This document shows positions 62,273-64,000 of a stretch of DNA of 64,000 bases, piece by piece. The position numbers and the translations under genes are program-made. Under the pieces are notes generated by a model, which was not told where the DNA came from, searched no databases, and saw nothing but the letters and a program-made list of their open reading frames with translations. The number at the start of each line of letters is the position of its first letter. Within the stretch, counting starts at the first letter, position 1. Source of the stretch: Rotaria sordida (Eukaryota; Rotifera; Eurotatoria; Philodinida; Philodinidae); assembly GCA_905250125.1 (NCBI GenBank), contig CAJNOL010001256.1, positions 1-64,000 of the forward strand. Direction: 5' to 3'.

Positions 62273-64000
62273 AACTCTTTTTTCTTTTTTTTTGTGTATA
62301 TATAATACAAAATAAATAAATTATACCTCGTTCATTATAAAAAAAAAAAAGAAAAGACAATGCTATTTGAAGTGTTACAGGTTAAATTTCAATCTTCTAA
62401 GATAGTCTTGTAAATCATGTTTCTTATTTTAAATAAAAAACATTTACTTTTACTGTTCATGAAAATAAAAGTTCACATATATGATTGTTTAACTTCACAA
62501 GTAGGAATCAATTCATGAGCGAACAGTTATACTATTTCTTGATTGAAATCATGTTCGTTCAACTTTAATATGTGATAGATGATAAATTATTTAAATTATA
62601 GTTGTTAATATTATAAACAAAAATATGTATGATTAGTTTTGTTCAGAGAGACGTAAATAGGTCTAATATTAAGAAATGGAAAGAAAAATTGTATTGCCTT
62701 TCAAATTGATGGAAGCAAGAAAGATATAGCATCTTCGACGAATTAGTTCATTACTCATGTTCTTGTCCTAAAAATAGTTTAAACGTTGCCTATTTCAATA
62801 CAAATGGACTAGATTGTTTCGTTCTTCACTTCTACACTGAGAGAGAATATATATATATATATATATATGTTTAATTGAGACAAATTACGTGTCGGTGACC
62901 AACATGAATAACAATCAGTGTATATGTAGATATGATATATTTTCTTTGTCTTCTTACTTGGCAAAGAAATGAGATGATGTTACGCATATTGAAGTTACAA
63001 AATAGATGATGCATAAAACATCAGTATAGAATGTTGAATGTGAATGATATCAACAGTCAATCGAAATGTATAAGGTTAGAAGTGATAAACAACTGTATGA
63101 GCTCTTAAGAATAGAATACAATATATGTTTTAATGAGAAACAAGTCCATGACTTTTCAATAATATTATGACTGTTTTAATACTAATTATTATTCAACTAA
63201 TCTTTATTAGTATTTCAAAATTTTACGATTCATTGAAAAATAAAAAATACATTAAAAAATAAAGCATATCACAATAAAAAATTTAGACAAAGAGATTCAA
63301 CAAAGTGGAATATGTGATCAGTGTTTAATTCTTCTATTTGATACAAAGTCTGAGGAACATTATGACTATATCGATTAAATATAATCGAGTAATATGTTTG
63401 ATAGTTTTATCATTGCTTAACCAGTTTTTTACGCAAATTCTGCTAAGAATACGTTATAAAAAGGAATTAAGTAGTTAAACATTAACTTCATACACTGTTT
63501 AATCAGATTGATAAAGCAAGTATTTAATTTTATACAAATACTTAAAACGACATTAAATTCATCAACAGTCATCTGACTGCATTTCATTTGAGTTATAATG
63601 ACAAAGTGAATTAACGGACTTTGCTATACTTTTAGAAAAGAATATCAATACTTTGGTTTTGAAGTGATGTGGAAAACAGTTGTTTCGGCTTTTGAAAACA
63701 ATCGATGAAATATTTTATTAACTATTTTGTTGTGAGTAATTTATATAAATGAGCATATCATAATAGTATTTATCTTACATTTTCAGAAAATGAGCAAATG
63801 TTGGTTTAATGTATAAATTAGTTGTTGCGGTTAACTTGAAAAAACCACTAAAAATGCATGAAGCACTAGGAAAATCGATATTCATCGTGTCGTTAAATTA
63901 AAAAAACTCGGTCATGTATAAATATTTGGCGACAATGCAGTTGAATAAGACAGTACATATGAGGGTGACCAACTTGACTGGTACCCCAAGATAATAAATA
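62273..64000. other. 3' flank, no gene seen
   Basis: AATAAA-containing 3' flank of the homeobox gene (ACAAAATAAATAAATT near 62308), then AT-rich DNA with a TA microsatellite at 62849-62868. No coding frame or RNA gene was recognised up to the window edge. Confidence 0.5.

Overview
This is an AT-rich animal genome window. Exons are short, most introns are about 45-70 nt with GT-AG ends, and the orthologues are metazoan (rapsyn, ERK, calpain-15, ATG4, a K50 homeobox). The best guess is a bdelloid rotifer such as Adineta or Rotaria. The reasons are the very compact introns, a TGTGGG hexamer tract (the repeat reported for bdelloid telomeres), and 3' splice-site-like sequences directly in front of several start codons, which fits spliced-leader trans-splicing. 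The organism is inferred, not proven. An assembly gap of 100 N lies at 16234-16333.

Layout, left to right. At 1-459 is the 3' end of a membrane-protein gene. At about 864-1022 is a TGTGGG tract followed by its reverse complement. A calpain-15/SOL-like protease (1461-4505, six exons) is followed at once by a complete 2.8-kb Tc5/CENP-B-type DNA transposon (4602-7414) with long terminal inverted repeats and an intron-containing transposase. About 7 kb without genes follows, holding a small piggyBac-like MITE (9005-9256). Next come an ERK-type MAP kinase (14762-18867) with a CRE/TATA promoter, the RNA helicase DDX27 (19704-25062), a seven-BIR, one-RING IAP (25775-31090), 3-hydroxyacyl-CoA dehydrogenase (31232-37191), and rapsyn on the minus strand (37331-39720). 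The right half is sparser: a small secreted cysteine-rich protein (43568-44011), an unresolved locus (44124-44888), a type I membrane protein (48378-49358), the autophagy protease ATG4 (51289-54327), a glycosyltransferase-like membrane protein (57443-59327) and a paired-class K50 homeobox gene (61457-62272).

All spliced models were built by hand from reading frame, splice signals and family conservation, and each joins in phase. The genes are mostly unrelated housekeeping, signalling and developmental genes rather than a pathway. The exception is the close head-to-tail IAP-HADH pair, 141 nt apart with a splice acceptor touching the HADH start codon, which looks operon-like.

The main structural signal is in the long introns. 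Most introns are about 50 nt. Of the nine introns over about 700 nt, six carry an imperfect palindrome of 0.5-1.3 kb, and a seventh (HADH intron 3) carries a degenerate DDE transposon. The palindromes are in ERK intron 3, DDX27 intron 5, IAP intron 9, HADH introns 2 and 4, and ATG4 intron 7. Their termini differ, so several families are involved. One, in DDX27, shares the end sequence and the CTNAG target of the autonomous Tc5-like element, so it is probably mobilised by that transposase. Transcribed, these introns would fold into long hairpin RNAs.
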